A DNA stretch of 64,000 nucleotides. It comes from Lachnospiraceae bacterium. GTDB lineage: Bacteria > Bacillota > Clostridia > Lachnospirales > Lachnospiraceae. A program made the position numbers and the translations under genes. This document shows, piece by piece, positions 62,345 to 64,000 of this stretch (position 1 is the stretch's first letter; every line of letters begins with the position of its first letter). The notes under the pieces are model-generated. The model had not been told where the DNA came from. It worked only from the letters and a program-made list of their open reading frames with translations, and ran no database searches. The stretch is taken from assembly GCA_022510565.1 (NCBI GenBank), contig JAFLTE010000005.1:1-64000 (forward strand), read 5' to 3'.

Positions 62345-62644
62345 ATGAGAAGGAATCATAAGAAATTACCGATATCTGCTTTATCAAACTCTAAAGAATT
62401 AATCGTGGAATCGCTGAAGCTTCCGAAAGATACGATGCTTGGTGCGTCGATTGTCACACTCACAGGCAATCGTGAAGCTTTTATACAAAATTATAAAGGG
62501 ATTGTGGAGTATACTACTGAGTCTATTGTGCTTCAGGGCAAGAACTGTAAGATTTGTTTTGAGGGAAAGCGGCTGTCAATTGATTATTATACCAATGAAG
62601 ATATGAAAATAAGCGGCAGTATCGATGCTGTGCGATATGTTTGA
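62345..62644 (+). CDS. yqfC: Sporulation protein YqfC
   Basis: A 99-residue protein with the YabP/YqfC fold: ELIVESLKLPKDTMLGASIV, LTGNREAFIQNYKGIVEYT and LSIDYYTNEDMKISGSI. In Bacillus yqfC is in the sigma-E regulon and paired with yqfD, as here (15-base gap). Its role may be in forespore engulfment or the intercellular channel. The start is ATG at 62345 with a modest site (no strong GGAGG). Confidence 0.92.
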   Translation: MRRNHKKLPISALSNSKELIVESLKLPKDTMLGASIVTLTGNREAFIQNYKGIVEYTTESIVLQGKNCKICFEGKRLSIDYYTNEDMKISGSIDAVRYV

Positions 62645-62659
62645 CGGAGATGGGAAAGA

Positions 62660-63928
62660 ATGCTTCATTGGATACAATATGTCAGAGGATATGTGACAAT
62701 CAAGGTGTGGGGTTACTCCACGGAGCGTCTGCTTAATCTATGTGGGAATCACGATATTCTCGTGTGGGATATTGTCAATCATGGCGATTACGATACGATG
62801 AATATCAGTGTGAAGGGTTTTTTTGCGCTAAAGCCTCTTCTTAAGAAGACCGGGACTAAGGCATCCGTTCAGAAAAGATATGGGCTGCCTTTTTTTATGT
62901 CTAAAATGCAGAGGCGTAAAATATTCGTAGCGGGCTTTGTGTGTTGTATGATTTTCTGGATGTTAATGTCCGGATACATATGGAATATTAAGATTGAGGG
63001 CAATTATGCACTCACAGATGATGTCCTTCTGGATTATCTGGAAGAAAAGAATATACGAGTTTCCATGAAAAAAAGCCGTCTGCAGATTGAGGAATTGGAA
63101 AAGTCACTCAGGGAAGATTACAATCTGATTACGTGGACATCCGTACAGCTTAAAGGCACAACGCTTCTTATCTATATCAAAGAAAATGAGATGCCAAATT
63201 ATGAGCAGCCTGCCCAGGCGGAAGAAATGCAGGGTATGGATCTGATTGCCGCAAAGCCGGGAATGATATCTTATATCATAACGCGCAGCGGTGTACCGCA
63301 GGTTACCTTAGGAGATACGGTACAAGAAGGCGATGTACTCGTAAGCGGTGCAGTACCTGTATATAATGAAGATACTACGGTACGTAAATACCAATACGTG
63401 CATGCCGATGCTGATATAAAACTGCGCTATACCGAATCGGTTTCCGTTAAAAGGGACATTATGTATGAGGAGAAGGTATATTCCGGCAAACAGAAAAAAA
63501 TGTTTATGCTCGGATTTCGCGACAGGGAATTAAATTTACGGTGGGGTAGAATTGCCTATGATGCCTATGATATCAGCGGCGAAAAAAAACAGGTCAGACT
63601 TTTGGATAACTTTTATCTCCCCTTTTTCTATGGTACGAAGACGGTTCAGGAGTACGAAATAGTGCAAAAAAAGCACACGGAAGAGGAAATGAATGCCATT
63701 ATGCAGGAAGAATGGCATAAAATAATATCAACTTTAGAGGAAAAAGGGGTACAAATTACGCAAAAAGATGTTACAATAAATAAGAATGAAACAAATTGGG
63801 TATTAAATGCACGAATGCAGTTGGAGGAATCGGCATTTACCCTTGTGCCGACACAAACCGAGCCAATCATAGAAGAGCAAGGTACGGACGAAGAGACAGC
63901 TGTACCCGAGACAGTTCCTGCAGAGTAG
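62660..63928 (+). CDS. yqfD: Sporulation protein YqfD
   Basis: A 422-residue protein. The cytosolic N-terminus (about 1-88, VRGYVTIKVWGYSTERLLNL) is followed by a membrane helix (about 90-112). An outside portion begins with a POTRA-like domain (IKIEGNYALTDDVLLDYLEE). GVPQVTLGDTVQEGDVLVSG (about 214-233) is the family hallmark and resembles lipoyl/hammerhead hairpins. YqfD is a sigma-E-controlled protein needed for efficient sporulation. The tail is acidic (TQTEPIIEEQGTDEETAVPE). The order yqfC-yqfD-phoH is the standard Firmicutes arrangement. Confidence 0.93.
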   Translation: MLHWIQYVRGYVTIKVWGYSTERLLNLCGNHDILVWDIVNHGDYDTMNISVKGFFALKPLLKKTGTKASVQKRYGLPFFMSKMQRRKIFVAGFVCCMIFWMLMSGYIWNIKIEGNYALTDDVLLDYLEEKNIRVSMKKSRLQIEELEKSLREDYNLITWTSVQLKGTTLLIYIKENEMPNYEQPAQAEEMQGMDLIAAKPGMISYIITRSGVPQVTLGDTVQEGDVLVSGAVPVYNEDTTVRKYQYVHADADIKLRYTESVSVKRDIMYEEKVYSGKQKKMFMLGFRDRELNLRWGRIAYDAYDISGEKKQVRLLDNFYLPFFYGTKTVQEYEIVQKKHTEEEMNAIMQEEWHKIISTLEEKGVQITQKDVTINKNETNWVLNARMQLEESAFTLVPTQTEPIIEEQGTDEETAVPETVPAE

Positions 63929-63943
63929 AGAGGCAGCAAATAC

Positions 63944-64000
63944 ATGGGAGAATTTACAGTCAGTATAGATGTGCCCGTGGAGCACATGAGAAATCTGTTT
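63944..64000 (+). CDS. phoH: PhoH-like protein, first 19 codons
   Basis: A new frame starts at ATG 63944 after GAGAGGCAGC, and runs off the window. The visible MGEFTVSIDVPVEHMRNLF matches the start of PhoH-like P-loop ATPases, and phoH follows yqfD in Firmicutes. The assignment rests mostly on gene order. Confidence 0.7.
   Translation, partial: MGEFTVSIDVPVEHMRNLF

Overview
The window looks like chromosomal core DNA of an anaerobic, spore-forming Clostridia member, most likely a Lachnospiraceae (inference from gene content and order; no taxonomic marker such as 16S rRNA is present). Evidence: sporulation genes (yqfC-yqfD-phoH order, a tepA-like clpP next to spoIIIE/ftsK, a SpoIID-domain protein), strict-anaerobe redox genes (electron-bifurcating NfnAB, a TM1266-type [FeFe]-hydrogenase regulator, formate-THF ligase), ATP-dependent PEP carboxykinase, BspA-type leucine-rich-repeat wall proteins with a class B sortase, and canonical Gram-positive promoters and terminators. 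No phage, transposon, CRISPR, tRNA or rRNA was seen.

Layout. 1-5.4 kb: 5' part of pckA (minus strand), a PAS-GGDEF diguanylate cyclase, a 6S RNA gene with its own promoter and terminator, a long SpoIID-domain membrane protein and a YihY/BrkB membrane protein. 5.4-12.7 kb: T-box leader, pheS-pheT, an M18 aminopeptidase, queA, a PilZ protein and a VanZ-like protein. 12.7-15.1 kb: tyrA-aroA on the minus strand. 15.4-20.2 kb: an EF-G-like GTPase and leuS. 20.2-22.3 kb: a secreted acidic/aromatic protein, then three small minus-strand genes (two sharing a motif, one Cys/Gly/Asn-rich and coat-like) with candidate sporulation promoters. 22.5-32.3 kb: a surface-anchoring cassette of a class B sortase with a cytosolic extension plus two LRR proteins with matching non-LPXTG sorting signals. 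32.4-33.3 kb: an intracellular-type subtilase.

33.4-36.8 kb: a probable Re-citrate synthase, a GntR/FCD regulator and a eukaryote-type NADP isocitrate dehydrogenase. With aconitase encoded elsewhere, these would form the oxidative branch to 2-oxoglutarate and glutamate. A perfect palindrome over the promoter is the likely operator. 36.8-38.8 kb: an ABC-F ATPase, divergent from a coiled-coil protein through back-to-back promoters. 39.7-46.4 kb: nnr-alr-mazF (no mazE seen), a CNNM/CorC-like membrane protein, a YebC regulator and metY. 46.4-54.3 kb: a polytopic membrane protein, tepA-like clpP, ftsK/spoIIIE, fhs and folD. 54.3-64 kb: a zinc-ribbon/CHB_HEX membrane protein, nfnA-nfnB, a MORN protein, a TM1266-family regulator, a zinc-ribbon membrane protein, rlmH, pyrimidine-nucleoside phosphorylase, yqfC, yqfD and the start of phoH.

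The most interesting items are the sortase/LRR cassette, the Re-citrate synthase locus with its predicted operator, the clear 6S RNA, and the unnamed small-gene cluster at 21-22.3 kb.
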